Source: Nitrospirota bacterium (GTDB lineage: Bacteria > Nitrospirota > Thermodesulfovibrionia > Thermodesulfovibrionales > UBA6898). From it: a DNA stretch of 37,811 nt. Location: the NCBI GenBank assembly GCA_004321925.1, contig SCQH01000098.1, positions 1 through 37,811 of the forward strand, in the 5' to 3' direction. The translations under genes were made by a program, and so were the position numbers. Under the pieces are notes generated by a model, which was not told where the DNA came from, ran no database searches, and saw only the letters and a list, made by a program, of their open reading frames with translations. Positions 1-8,533 of the stretch are shown piece by piece (the first letter of the stretch is position 1; each line of letters begins with the position of its first letter).

Positions 1-526
1 GTTCTCCGTCCCACTGCCAGTTACGGTTCTTGTCCAGATACCAGATCCCGTCCTGATAGATACCGATCTCAGCTATCCCGTCTCCATTCCAGTCACCTAC
101 TACCGGCACTTCCCCGGTCATCCCGACCCCAAACACTCCTATCTTATCCGTAGGCTCACCGTCCCACAGCCAGTTGTTATTCATGTCCAGGTACCAGGTC
201 CCATCCAGGTAGACCCCTATCTTGGTTATCCCATCTCCGGTCCAGTCTCCTACCACCGGGATCGCTCCGGTCATCCCGACCCCAAATACTCCCCTTTTAT
301 CGGTAGGTTCTCCGTCCCACTGCCAGTTACGGTTCATATCCAGGTACCAGATACCGTCGATGAATACCCCTATCTTGGTTGTCCCGTCTCCGGTCCAGTC
401 CCCTACCACCGGTATGGCCCCGTCGAGTCCTACCCCGAATATCCCAAGGGTATCTGCAGGGGTCCCTTCCCATGCCCAACTCTGGTTCGAATCCAGATAC
501 CAGGTGCCGTGATCGAATATCCCGAT
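1..526 (-). repeat. 153-bp tandem coding repeats (FG-GAP-like, 51 residues each)
   Basis: Within the giant gene, units begin at 526, 373, 220 and 67 going leftward. Each encodes a block with motifs IGIF/IGVF, TWYLD, NW.WDGEPTDK, GVFGVGM, IPVVGDWTGDG. The last three are very similar at DNA level. The GDWTGDG loop resembles the calcium-binding loop of FG-GAP/VCBS-type repeats. The array continues off the left edge, so the copy number is unknown. Confidence 0.9.
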
Positions 527-3500
527 CTTGGTGGGGGCTATGGCGGTCGTAAAGGTCGCCGTCACGCTGCAGTTGGCTGTTACCGCGCTTGTCGTATAGG
601 TGAATGCCGATGTCCCGTTTGCAGGTGTTCCCCCGCAGGTGCCGGTCATCGCCGCCGTATACCCGCTGTTCGGCGTTACGGTGAAGGTTGTCGCTGAGCC
701 GTGGTTTACGGTCCTCGATGCAGGGCTTATCGTTCCTCCTGCACTGCCGCTGGCACTCACTGTCCAGGTCTTGAGATTTGCTGTGCAGGTCGGGGAGGTA
801 CTTCCCCCGTTTGATCCGGCACAGGTCCAGGTCCATGGTCCGCTGCCGCTCACTATTGACGGTGTACCGGGGTTACAGAGGTTTACTGCAGGTGCTGTAT
901 CAAATGACTTGTTATTGGATGACCCGCATACTCCGTTTACCGGGGTTAGAGTGAATGTGGCTGTCACACTGCAAGCCGCTGTCACAGCACTTGTCGTATA
1001 AGTAAACGCTGATGTCCCGCTTGCCGGTGTTCCTCCGCAGGTGCCGGTCATCGTCGCTGTGTATCCACCGTTTGGTGTTACGGTAAAGGTTGTTGATGAG
1101 CCGTGGTTCACTGTCCTTGATGCAGGGCTTATCGTACCTCCTGCACTGCCGCCTGCTGTTGCTGTCCAGGTCTGGATGTTGGCTGTGCAGGTCGGGGAGG
1201 TGCTTCCCCCGTTCGTTCCGGCGCAGGTCCAGGTCCACGGTCCGCTGCCGCTTACGGTTGATGGCGTACCGGGGTTGCAGAGGTTTGTTGCAGGCTTTAC
1301 GGTGAATGTCCCGGTATTGGATGATCCGCATTCGCCGTTTACCGCAGGTCTTGTCAGGCTGAAGTTCAGGGTAACGACCGCATAAGGCCCTATCAGAACA
1401 TTCGTTACCGTGGCAGGATTATACCCAGTCGCTGTCACGGTGATGTCTGTTGCTACCGATGGCACCTGTGAGAAATAATGCCCTCCCGGTGACCCGTCTG
1501 TCCCGGGGGGCAGGGTGTGCACGGTCAAGCCCGGCCCAGGCCCGCCAGTCGCAGTGGTTGTGATCGCAGCACCCACTATGGCCGCACCGGTCGTCTTATC
1601 CGTTACCATGCCCGTCAGGTACCCATTGGCATCGTTGGGGTTATTGGTTATAAAGCTCCACTCTCCTCCGGCTTGGTTCAGGTTGCTCCTGGTTGCTGCA
1701 CCATAGGCATCCACTGCCCATACCCTCCAGTAATAGGTCTTGTTGTCGGTTAGGCCTGCCTCCGGTCCTATCACGGTATAACTGTAGGGTATCTCTTCTT
1801 TTGTATAGATTATGTTGCTGCCGCTGAACGGCAGGGCCTTTGCTATCTCAACGGTATAGGTCAGTCCGTCCGCGTCTGTACTTTCTCCCCAATCAAGGAC
1901 GAGTGTCGTCAACTGGTCCACTCCGTCTGCAGGGCTGACCGGACTGAACGCCGATGGCGGCGGGTTGTTGTCCCTGTCTTTGTATACCACGGATCTCTTC
2001 AGGGGTGACAGGAGTTTGGTATCTTTGTCTCTAACAAAGTAATAGATCTCATATGCGCCGCTCTCGGTGAACTGGTCAAAGCTGTATTCCCAGTTGCTCG
2101 TCCCTGCGTTCCAGGTCATCGGCCTTTTTGTTAGCTGAAGGTCCTGCTGGATACTGTCTGCCGGGGGATTAAGCACTAATGATGGTTGTCTTATCTCCAC
2201 CCAGACTGCTGTATCCACTTCGTTGTTGTCGTTGACCTTGGCCGTAAGCAGTGCTGTTATGTCGCCCGCACTTGAGGTGCGATAGATTGTACCTGATACG
2301 GTTGTGACTACCGCAGGGTTTAAGGCTGAGTTGGTGCCGAAGTTCGCCACACCGAGTTTCAGGTTTGCCGCTTCTGCACCGTCTCCGCTTGCATCTCCGC
2401 TCAGCGTATTGCTGCCGGTGCCGTCTCCGTTGTCTTCCATTTGCGGGTGCTGCACTGCACCGTCATAGTAAGGCGCATTGGCATTAGGGTTTGTGCCGCC
2501 TTTCCTGGTGAATATCTCTGTCCGTGCCGTCGCCTCTTCAAAGGCCTCTTTGAAGGTCTTGTCATTTCCAAGCAGGCTAAAGAACTCCTCAAGGAAGAAC
2601 TCCCCGCTCCTGATGGTCGCCCCTCCTTCTGAAGGCTCCTCAGGTCCTTTGTAGGAGACTTCGTTGTCTGCTGCGCTGGTGATGATCATCCGCCCTGCGT
2701 TGCTTGCTGTCGGGGCCTGTGTGAGTGAGGACATGAAGCTCCCTGAGTAGCACGACCCTATGATCACTATCCTCTTTTCCTTGAGCGCCTCGGGGTTGGC
2801 GTCCGCTCCGTTCATCAGGTTCGTCTCAAGGTTGCTCAGCCAGGTACTGAGGTCTGTCGGTGTGATAGTCTCGCTCCCGGTGTAGAAAGCGTTTGTGCTG
2901 CCGTGGTCCACCATGATCACATAGAGCGGTGCAGGCACCCCCTTCATCCTCGGCGCTGCCCACTCCTCTATCGCGTACTGGATATTTGCCCTCGACGGTA
3001 TCCCGTCTACCCCGGTTGAGAGCTGATAGCTCAGGTAGTAGATGTTTTCATCCGAGAACCCGCGGGATTTCAGATGCGTGTATATCCGGCCGGCGGTCTT
3101 TGAATGGGATTTGAGCCCCTCAGGGTCGGTACTGATCTTGCCCACTACGATGACTGCGTATCCGGCAGAGGCGCCTACCATAACGGTCATCGGGGTCGAT
3201 TGGGAGGCGCTCAAAAGTCCTGAGTTGGTGTTTTCGTAGAAGGCCTGGATGCTGTAGGGCCCTTTTTGGGTGAAGACGTTTATGTTCGGTATCTGGAAGT
3301 CTCCGTAGCTGTCATTTACGGTTGTGGTCAAAGGTGTTAGGGCCACGCCCTTGGGGTCCCAGATCTTCAGTTTGATCGTCTCGCCTGTCGGGTCTGCCCC
3401 GTTTGCTGATAGGTTCTGCAGTCTCCCCCAAACGGTCAGAGTGTTTGGCAGGGCGGTGCTGCCACTTGGGTTGATGGTAGGGTTTGACATATCAAGCGAC

Positions 3501-6136
3501 AGTGCAGTAACGCCCGGCGTGAAGGTGTAGCTCTGGCTGCCAGGGGCACCGCTGTTGCCGAGCAGGTCGGTTGCAAAGTACCTGAGGGTCGTCTGCTGGT
3601 CTAGCGGGATAGGAGTCGTATATATTGCTGATGAGGTGGTAGGGGGGGTGCCGTTTGTGGTGTAGTAGATCCTATCGCAGCCTGAGCCTCCTGTGTTGTC
3701 TGTACAGGTAAGGCTTACCAACTGCGGTATACCATAGGTCGCACCACCAGGGGCCGCACTGACGCCAGGACCGGTAGTGTCAAGGATGATCGTATCGCTC
3801 ACCGGTGCAGACAAGTTGCCTGATGAATCCATAAACTTTACATAAACCGTCTTCAGGCCATCTTCCGTGGTACCGCCATATGCCGCATTTGTCATGTCCC
3901 AACTCAGCTTTGTTGCCGAATAGGTTTCAGACGATGACCACGCGGAACCATTATTGCTGAACTGCATCCAGGAACAGGTCCCCTGCAGATCGCCGCAGGT
4001 GAGGGTTAGGGTTACAGAAGTTGACCCCGTGTTAGCTGCATTGTTATTTAATTTGATAGTGCCTATCGGCGGCGTAATATCAGTCAGGGCATTGGTTGCA
4101 TACTTAAGGTCGGCATTTGTTTTGTCATAATAGCTGATATGCACCCCGTTGCCGCTGTCCACTGCGATTGAGGAGTTTACTCCGACATCTCCCGTAATGT
4201 CTATTGTTTCGGTTACCCAACTGCCTGTGGCATTCGTCGCATATCTCAAGTTATAATTTGGCTGCCAATCATAATAACTGATATGTATCTTGTCGCTGCC
4301 GTCGACCGCGATTGATGTATCTTGAGTCACGTATCCTGCATTGTCTATTGTGACAACTGCCCATGAACCTGAGGCATTTGTCGCATATTTTAAGCCTGTA
4401 CCCACATAGCTGATATGTATCCTGTTGCTGCTGTCTACAGCGATTGAAGAGCTTGTCCCCACATCTCCAGTACTGTCTATTGGCGTAATCACCCAGCTGC
4501 CTGTTGCATTCGTCGCATATTTCAGGTCTAAATTTGTCATATCATAATAGCTGATATGCACATTGTTGTTGCTGTCCACGGCAATTGACGACTCCCTGCT
4601 GGAACTGTCTATTGGAGCAGTTACCCAACTGCCTGTTGCATTTGTCGCGTATTTCAGCACTCCAGCTGCATAATAGCTGATGTGGACCTTTTTATTGCTG
4701 TCGACTGCCAACGATGTATAATGCCCAGCCGATGACCCCGTGCCGTCTATCGTCGTAGCCACCCAGGTGCCTGTGGCATTCGTCGCATATTTCAGATCGA
4801 CATTGGTCAAATCATAATAGCTGATATGCACCTTATTGCTGCTGTCCACGGCAATCGATGAATACATCCCTACATCCCCTGTACTGTCTATTGCCGCAGC
4901 CGCCCAAGGGCCTGACGCATTCGTCGCATATTTCAGATCTTTATTTTTAGTGTCATAATAACTGATATGTATCTTATTACTGCTGCCCACCGCGATCGAT
5001 GGGTCACTTCCTACATCTCCTACACTGTCTATGTTCTTCTTCACCCAGGCACCTGAGGCATTTGTCGCATATCGAAGGTCTTTGTTCTGCCATTCATAGT
5101 AGCTGATATGTATCTTGTTGTTACTGTCAAATGCTATTGAGGTGAAGTAACCCGCATTAGTTCCCGTATTGTCTACCGTCGAAATTACCCAACTGCCCGA
5201 AGTATTCGTTATGTATTTCAGAGAGAAAGGGAAGCCTTGCAGATAACTGATATGCACTTTACCACCACTATCCACAGCAATCGAGGCCATGTCACCTGCA
5301 TGCGATGTGCTGTCTATCGTCGAAGCAACCCAGGCGCCTGTGGCATTTGTCGCATATTTCAGATGGTAGTTTATATTGTCATAATAGCCTATATGTACCT
5401 TGTCATTATTGCCGACTGCGATTGACGTACAGGTACCTACATCTCCGGTGCTGTCTATAGTAGAGGCCACCCATATGCCCGAGACATTCGTCGCATATTT
5501 AAGGTCCAGATTTGTTTTGTCATAATAACTGATATGCACGTTCCCTACACTGTCAACCGCTATCGAGGGAGACTTGCCGACATCTCCCGGACTGTCTATA
5601 GTAGAAGTCACCCATGTGCCCGAAGCATTCGTCGCATATTTAAGGTCCAGATTTGTATTGTCATAATAGCCTATATGCACCTTGCCGTTGCTGTCCACGG
5701 CGATCGATGAGTATAAACCGACATTGCCTGAATCAATGATGATATTTTCCCACTGCCCAAGCCGGTTCGTGGCATATTTCAGATAGCCATTGGTCAGGTC
5801 ATGGTAACTGATGTGTACCGCGTTATTCGCATCAATAGCAATGGAAGCGGATATTCCGACAGAAGGGGAATCATCGAGTGTCTCATATATCCACTGTGTC
5901 CCATTGAAATAGGCATGATACAGGTGATCGGTCCCGTATACAATATGCGGATTGTTTGTTGACTTTTCAACAGCAATAGCCCTTGACGAATTGGATTTTA
6001 TAGATGCTATATAGGCTACAAAACTTTTTGGCGCATCCACACTCTGGATGTTCCACGCAGCGTTTGAGTTCAGCGGCAGGGCAAAGGCAAAAAAGAGGAC
6101 CAGACTTGCACAAAGCATCTTCAAATGGATCTTCAT
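1..6136 (-). CDS. Giant secreted multidomain protein with clan CD (legumain/caspase-like) peptidase domain, partial
   Basis: Reading the minus strand from the ATG at 6136 gives one uninterrupted frame to the left edge, so at least 2,045 residues are present and the C-terminus is missing. A GGAGGA ribosome-binding site lies 4 nt before the ATG. Order seen: signal peptide (about 1-27); 13 clear plus one degenerate copy of a repeat of about 45-47 residues with core VHISYYD..LKYATN (about 48-684), probably beta-propeller blades; a chitobiase C-terminal-like segment (about 785-850); a peptidase-like domain (about 985-1230) with His1078 in DHGS and Cys1129 in GSCYSG, the dyad arrangement of clan CD peptidases (C13/C14/C25); an Fn3-like domain (about 1385-1490); a carboxypeptidase-regulatory-like domain (about 1500-1590); two copies of a 134-residue InlB-like repeat; and 51-residue FG-GAP-like repeats. 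It is probably a cell-surface or secreted protease/adhesin. Substrate unknown. Confidence 0.88.
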   Translation of the reverse strand, partial: MKIHLKMLCASLVLFFAFALPLNSNAAWNIQSVDAPKSFVAYIASIKSNSSRAIAVEKSTNNPHIVYGTDHLYHAYFNGTQWIYETLDDSPSVGISASIAIDANNAVHISYHDLTNGYLKYATNRLGQWENIIIDSGNVGLYSSIAVDSNGKVHIGYYDNTNLDLKYATNASGTWVTSTIDSPGDVGKSPSIAVDSVGNVHISYYDKTNLDLKYATNVSGIWVASTIDSTGDVGTCTSIAVGNNDKVHIGYYDNINYHLKYATNATGAWVASTIDSTSHAGDMASIAVDSGGKVHISYLQGFPFSLKYITNTSGSWVISTVDNTGTNAGYFTSIAFDSNNKIHISYYEWQNKDLRYATNASGAWVKKNIDSVGDVGSDPSIAVGSSNKIHISYYDTKNKDLKYATNASGPWAAAAIDSTGDVGMYSSIAVDSSNKVHISYYDLTNVDLKYATNATGTWVATTIDGTGSSAGHYTSLAVDSNKKVHISYYAAGVLKYATNATGSWVTAPIDSSSRESSIAVDSNNNVHISYYDMTNLDLKYATNATGSWVITPIDSTGDVGTSSSIAVDSSNRIHISYVGTGLKYATNASGSWAVVTIDNAGYVTQDTSIAVDGSDKIHISYYDWQPNYNLRYATNATGSWVTETIDITGDVGVNSSIAVDSGNGVHISYYDKTNADLKYATNALTDITPPIGTIKLNNNAANTGSTSVTLTLTCGDLQGTCSWMQFSNNGSAWSSSETYSATKLSWDMTNAAYGGTTEDGLKTVYVKFMDSSGNLSAPVSDTIILDTTGPGVSAAPGGATYGIPQLVSLTCTDNTGGSGCDRIYYTTNGTPPTTSSAIYTTPIPLDQQTTLRYFATDLLGNSGAPGSQSYTFTPGVTALSLDMSNPTINPSGSTALPNTLTVWGRLQNLSANGADPTGETIKLKIWDPKGVALTPLTTTVNDSYGDFQIPNINVFTQKGPYSIQAFYENTNSGLLSASQSTPMTVMVGASAGYAVIVVGKISTDPEGLKSHSKTAGRIYTHLKSRGFSDENIYYLSYQLSTGVDGIPSRANIQYAIEEWAAPRMKGVPAPLYVIMVDHGSTNAFYTGSETITPTDLSTWLSNLETNLMNGADANPEALKEKRIVIIGSCYSGSFMSSLTQAPTASNAGRMIITSAADNEVSYKGPEEPSEGGATIRSGEFFLEEFFSLLGNDKTFKEAFEEATARTEIFTRKGGTNPNANAPYYDGAVQHPQMEDNGDGTGSNTLSGDASGDGAEAANLKLGVANFGTNSALNPAVVTTVSGTIYRTSSAGDITALLTAKVNDNNEVDTAVWVEIRQPSLVLNPPADSIQQDLQLTKRPMTWNAGTSNWEYSFDQFTESGAYEIYYFVRDKDTKLLSPLKRSVVYKDRDNNPPPSAFSPVSPADGVDQLTTLVLDWGESTDADGLTYTVEIAKALPFSGSNIIYTKEEIPYSYTVIGPEAGLTDNKTYYWRVWAVDAYGAATRSNLNQAGGEWSFITNNPNDANGYLTGMVTDKTTGAAIVGAAITTTATGGPGPGLTVHTLPPGTDGSPGGHYFSQVPSVATDITVTATGYNPATVTNVLIGPYAVVTLNFSLTRPAVNGECGSSNTGTFTVKPATNLCNPGTPSTVSGSGPWTWTCAGTNGGSTSPTCTANIQTWTATAGGSAGGTISPASRTVNHGSSTTFTVTPNGGYTATMTGTCGGTPASGTSAFTYTTSAVTAACSVTATFTLTPVNGVCGSSNNKSFDTAPAVNLCNPGTPSIVSGSGPWTWTCAGSNGGSTSPTCTANLKTWTVSASGSAGGTISPASRTVNHGSATTFTVTPNSGYTAAMTGTCGGTPANGTSAFTYTTSAVTANCSVTATFTTAIAPTKIGIFDHGTWYLDSNQSWAWEGTPADTLGIFGVGLDGAIPVVGDWTGDGTTKIGVFIDGIWYLDMNRNWQWDGEPTDKRGVFGVGMTGAIPVVGDWTGDGITKIGVYLDGTWYLDMNNNWLWDGEPTDKIGVFGVGMTGEVPVVGDWNGDGIAEIGIYQDGIWYLDKNRNWQWDGE
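536..1339 (-). repeat. Two 402-bp direct repeats (134 residues each, InlB-like)
   Basis: Two adjacent units (1339-938 and 937-536) inside the giant gene share the order NG.CGSSN, NLCNPGTPS, GSGPWTWTC, GGTISPASRTVNHGS and TFTVTPN. The TISPASRTVNHGS part resembles the bacterial InlB B-repeat type of surface-protein module. High DNA similarity suggests a recent internal duplication. Confidence 0.85.
4087..5860 (-). repeat. Array of 13 coding repeats of about 141 bp (propeller-like blades)
   Basis: Thirteen units with the core pattern SIAVDS..KVHISYYD followed by LKYATN..G.WV...ID are read on the minus strand. A more degenerate unit just before them (containing NPHIVYG) would bring the count to 14. 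Some units are shortened (one lacks the Asp-containing loop), so this is a diverged array and not a fresh tandem expansion. Confidence 0.88.
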
Positions 6137-6553
6137 ATAATCCTCCGCATTGCTATTTTCTGAAGTAATTTATAACTTGTCCGTAATCTTATCGAATACC
6201 ATAGCGCCCCCTTTTACATCCCGGCACACAGATACGATTCAAAGCTGTCTTCATATTTCAGTTACACTGACATGGATTATTGTCACAATAGACGTACGAC
6301 AGATGATTTTCTTACCGACCAACTGAATTCTTTTAGGCAGGGATTCGCATAGAGAGTGAATCCGGGAAAGGATTTCATCGAACAGTGATATCGTCAAGAA
6401 TGATTCCCCCTCTGGAACAGGCTAAGATCTCCACATCCCCTCTGCCTCTCGCAAAACAACCACCCTTAGAATACGCAACTATTCAAGAATAATCAATTTA
6501 TAGCTTGAGTTATAATTAACTCTAAAGTTATAGATTCAGGTCAAAATAATGAC
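6137..6553. other. 417-bp intergenic region upstream of the giant gene
   Basis: No convincing ORF lies here. It holds the GGAGGA ribosome-binding site of the giant gene (6141-6146), an inverted repeat TGACA-N8-TGTCA at 6268-6285, a GGATTC/GAATCC hairpin at 6341-6363, and a short AT-rich hairpin (gagtta/taactc) at 6507-6522 just after the stop of the next upstream gene. No convincing sigma70 promoter was found. The giant gene may have its own promoter here, possibly recognised by the sigma factor encoded at 13.2-13.8 kb; that is inference only. Confidence 0.5.
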
Positions 6554-8524
6554 TTATTTCGTCACGATCAGGTCCTTCTCCCTTATCTCCAGCGGAGAGG
6601 GCTTCTCGAGTATCTTGGCCTTCGAGAAGTCTTCCTGTATCTCCTCAAGCCGTCCCTCGCCTAACTTTATTGAATCAAAGCCAAGGGATTTGCCGGTGAC
6701 CGGGTGCTTGACCTCCTTGCCCTTGCGGTAGATGATGATGGCGGCGGCCTTATGGAGCTTTGCTTTGCTGCCGATGTCGGTATACACCATTCCCGCGTCT
6801 TTCTTGATCACCATGCCTTCCGTCAGAGGAAAGGCATTTGCGATCTTGGCAGCAAGCCCGTCCATCAGTTCCTTCACCGTCCCCATGCCCTTGTCCTCGG
6901 TGAATACGTCCTTCACGTCCATCACCTCGGAGGTTTCGGTATTGATCACCCGGGAAATGATCTCGATCGACTTCGCATCTTCCTTTACGGAGGTCGCGAC
7001 TATTGCGCTGGCAGCCATGAGCTTGCCGACCCTGATGGAATGCTCGGGGTCCGTAAGCTTTGCCCTGGTCAGCTTCTGTTCCTGAAGCACCTGTTCCAGT
7101 TTTGCCCGCTCGATGATACTGAACCTCTTCTGATCGACAAAGGAGCCGATAAGATGATCATAGGCAAGGTCACTGTAGCCCGGGTTCTTCTGCCTGCTCT
7201 CAAAAGGCAGGACCGTAATATTCATTCTCGACCCCACCTGCATGACCGACGGGATCTCCCTTTTGACGGTCAACTCAGAGACTGCCTTATTGCCTGAGCC
7301 GTCCACTGCTTCAACGATAATTTTGTTGCTGCCGGCATTCAGCTTTACCACCTTGCTGAAAAAGACCTTTTTGCCCTTGCCGGACGAGATCTCCATGCCG
7401 TTGACCAGCACTTTTTCGACCTTCTTGTTGTCAAAGGCCTCACCTTCGACAAAATAGCGGTCGACAAAGACTGAAGGGAGATCGCCGGACTCTTTCAGCT
7501 TTATGACCGGGAGCTCTTTGTCGAAACCGAGGATCCCGGGGGCGTTAAATGCAAGGAGCACGGGTTCGGGCCTGCGGCTGAAGGCTGCAATATCCCTCTC
7601 GACCTCGATCACCGCCTCATTGTCGTTTTCCAGAACATCGACTGCCTTAATGCTGATCCGCTCCCCGGCCTTCTTCCTGCTTATTGCAAGATCGAAGTCA
7701 TAGGCAACACTGCCTTTTACCTCGAACTTCTCATCGCCGACAACAACTGACTTTATCCCCGTAGCATCGCTGACCGTGCCGGTGATCCTTACAAACTTTT
7801 CTCCGGCCCTATCCTCAAGCTTTATGTCGGATATCGCAACCCCGGGTCCCTCACGGTCAACGGTCACGACATGCTCGGCCGACGTCTTGTTGCCGAAAAG
7901 ATCTTCACATACAACCGTGATCCTGTTTTCTCCATCAAAGACCTGAACTTCTTTCTCAAAAGTAACATCACGCCCGGCAAGTTCAAAGCGGTATTGTTCA
8001 CCGTTGACCGAGATCTTCGATACAAGCCCGTCTCCCGCAGCCCTCCCCTTTATTCTTACCGACAAGGCCTTGACCGGCCGGCCCTGGGCCGGAGAATCGA
8101 CAGTAAGGACAGGTGGTCTGACCTGGGTTCCCTTCTTCTGCAGCTGTGCCTTTCTCGCCCTGTTCAGATAAAAGACCGCCTTTGCAGACTCCTCGTCGCG
8201 GACCGACCTTTCCAGTTCGCTTACAGCCTCATCGATCTCACCTCTCGTCAGATATGCAATACCCAGCTCTCGATGGGGGAAGTAGTCGATAAAGTGCATG
8301 CCATAGGTCCGGGCCATCCTCTGGTCCTTCTCCCGCATCGAAACGGCCCTCGTAAGGTCTGCAACGACTTTTTCCCATTCGCTGGCCTCGGCCGAGCCGA
8401 GGGCCCGGTCATAATAGTTCCACCATTTTCCGCGGAACGTCCCGCTTTCGTCTGCTGAACATTCCAGCCTCAACGGGGCCGCAAGAAAACTTAAGAGCAG
8501 AAGAAGGGTGGCGATAGGCTTCAT
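6554..8524 (-). CDS. Exported TPR / Ig-like / CsgG-like domain protein
   Basis: 656 residues with a hydrophobic N-terminal signal (about 1-24). A helical TPR-like segment follows (about 35-130), then about three Ig-like or glucodextranase-B-like beta domains (about 135-420, e.g. SVNGEQYRF and GENRITVV). A CsgG/FlgO-like domain spans about 432-570, with ITVLPFES and ERAKLEQVLQEQKL. The C-terminal 85 residues resemble the FlgT C-terminal domain (HPVTGKSLG, S.AKILE). CsgG-type domains oligomerise in the periplasm or outer membrane. An AGGAGA site 5 nt before the ATG supports the start. It ends the run of closely spaced genes from 12.4 kb, 9 nt after the beta-barrel gene. The cysteine at position 22 lacks a good lipobox, so it is probably periplasmic and not a lipoprotein. 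Confidence 0.8.
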   Translation of the reverse strand: MKPIATLLLLLSFLAAPLRLECSADESGTFRGKWWNYYDRALGSAEASEWEKVVADLTRAVSMREKDQRMARTYGMHFIDYFPHRELGIAYLTRGEIDEAVSELERSVRDEESAKAVFYLNRARKAQLQKKGTQVRPPVLTVDSPAQGRPVKALSVRIKGRAAGDGLVSKISVNGEQYRFELAGRDVTFEKEVQVFDGENRITVVCEDLFGNKTSAEHVVTVDREGPGVAISDIKLEDRAGEKFVRITGTVSDATGIKSVVVGDEKFEVKGSVAYDFDLAISRKKAGERISIKAVDVLENDNEAVIEVERDIAAFSRRPEPVLLAFNAPGILGFDKELPVIKLKESGDLPSVFVDRYFVEGEAFDNKKVEKVLVNGMEISSGKGKKVFFSKVVKLNAGSNKIIVEAVDGSGNKAVSELTVKREIPSVMQVGSRMNITVLPFESRQKNPGYSDLAYDHLIGSFVDQKRFSIIERAKLEQVLQEQKLTRAKLTDPEHSIRVGKLMAASAIVATSVKEDAKSIEIISRVINTETSEVMDVKDVFTEDKGMGTVKELMDGLAAKIANAFPLTEGMVIKKDAGMVYTDIGSKAKLHKAAAIIIYRKGKEVKHPVTGKSLGFDSIKLGEGRLEEIQEDFSKAKILEKPSPLEIREKDLIVTK

Positions 8525-8533
8525 GTCATTCTC

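Noticed and set aside
4087-5860. CRISPR-like or satellite repeat array
   Set aside because: Repeats are of about 141 bp, diverged, in frame, and encode a conserved protein repeat; there are no spacers of constant size.
6137-6553. Cyclic di-GMP riboswitch in the long leader of the giant gene
   Set aside because: I looked for the conserved core of the GEMM-type aptamer and did not find it; no other riboswitch class was recognisable by eye.
6704-7297. 197-codon plus-strand ORF (and similar frames at 7871-8458, 11105-11752, 13209-13787, 21806-22663)
   Set aside because: All are antisense to genes with clear domains, lack ribosome-binding sites and give low-complexity or Arg/Pro/His-rich products.
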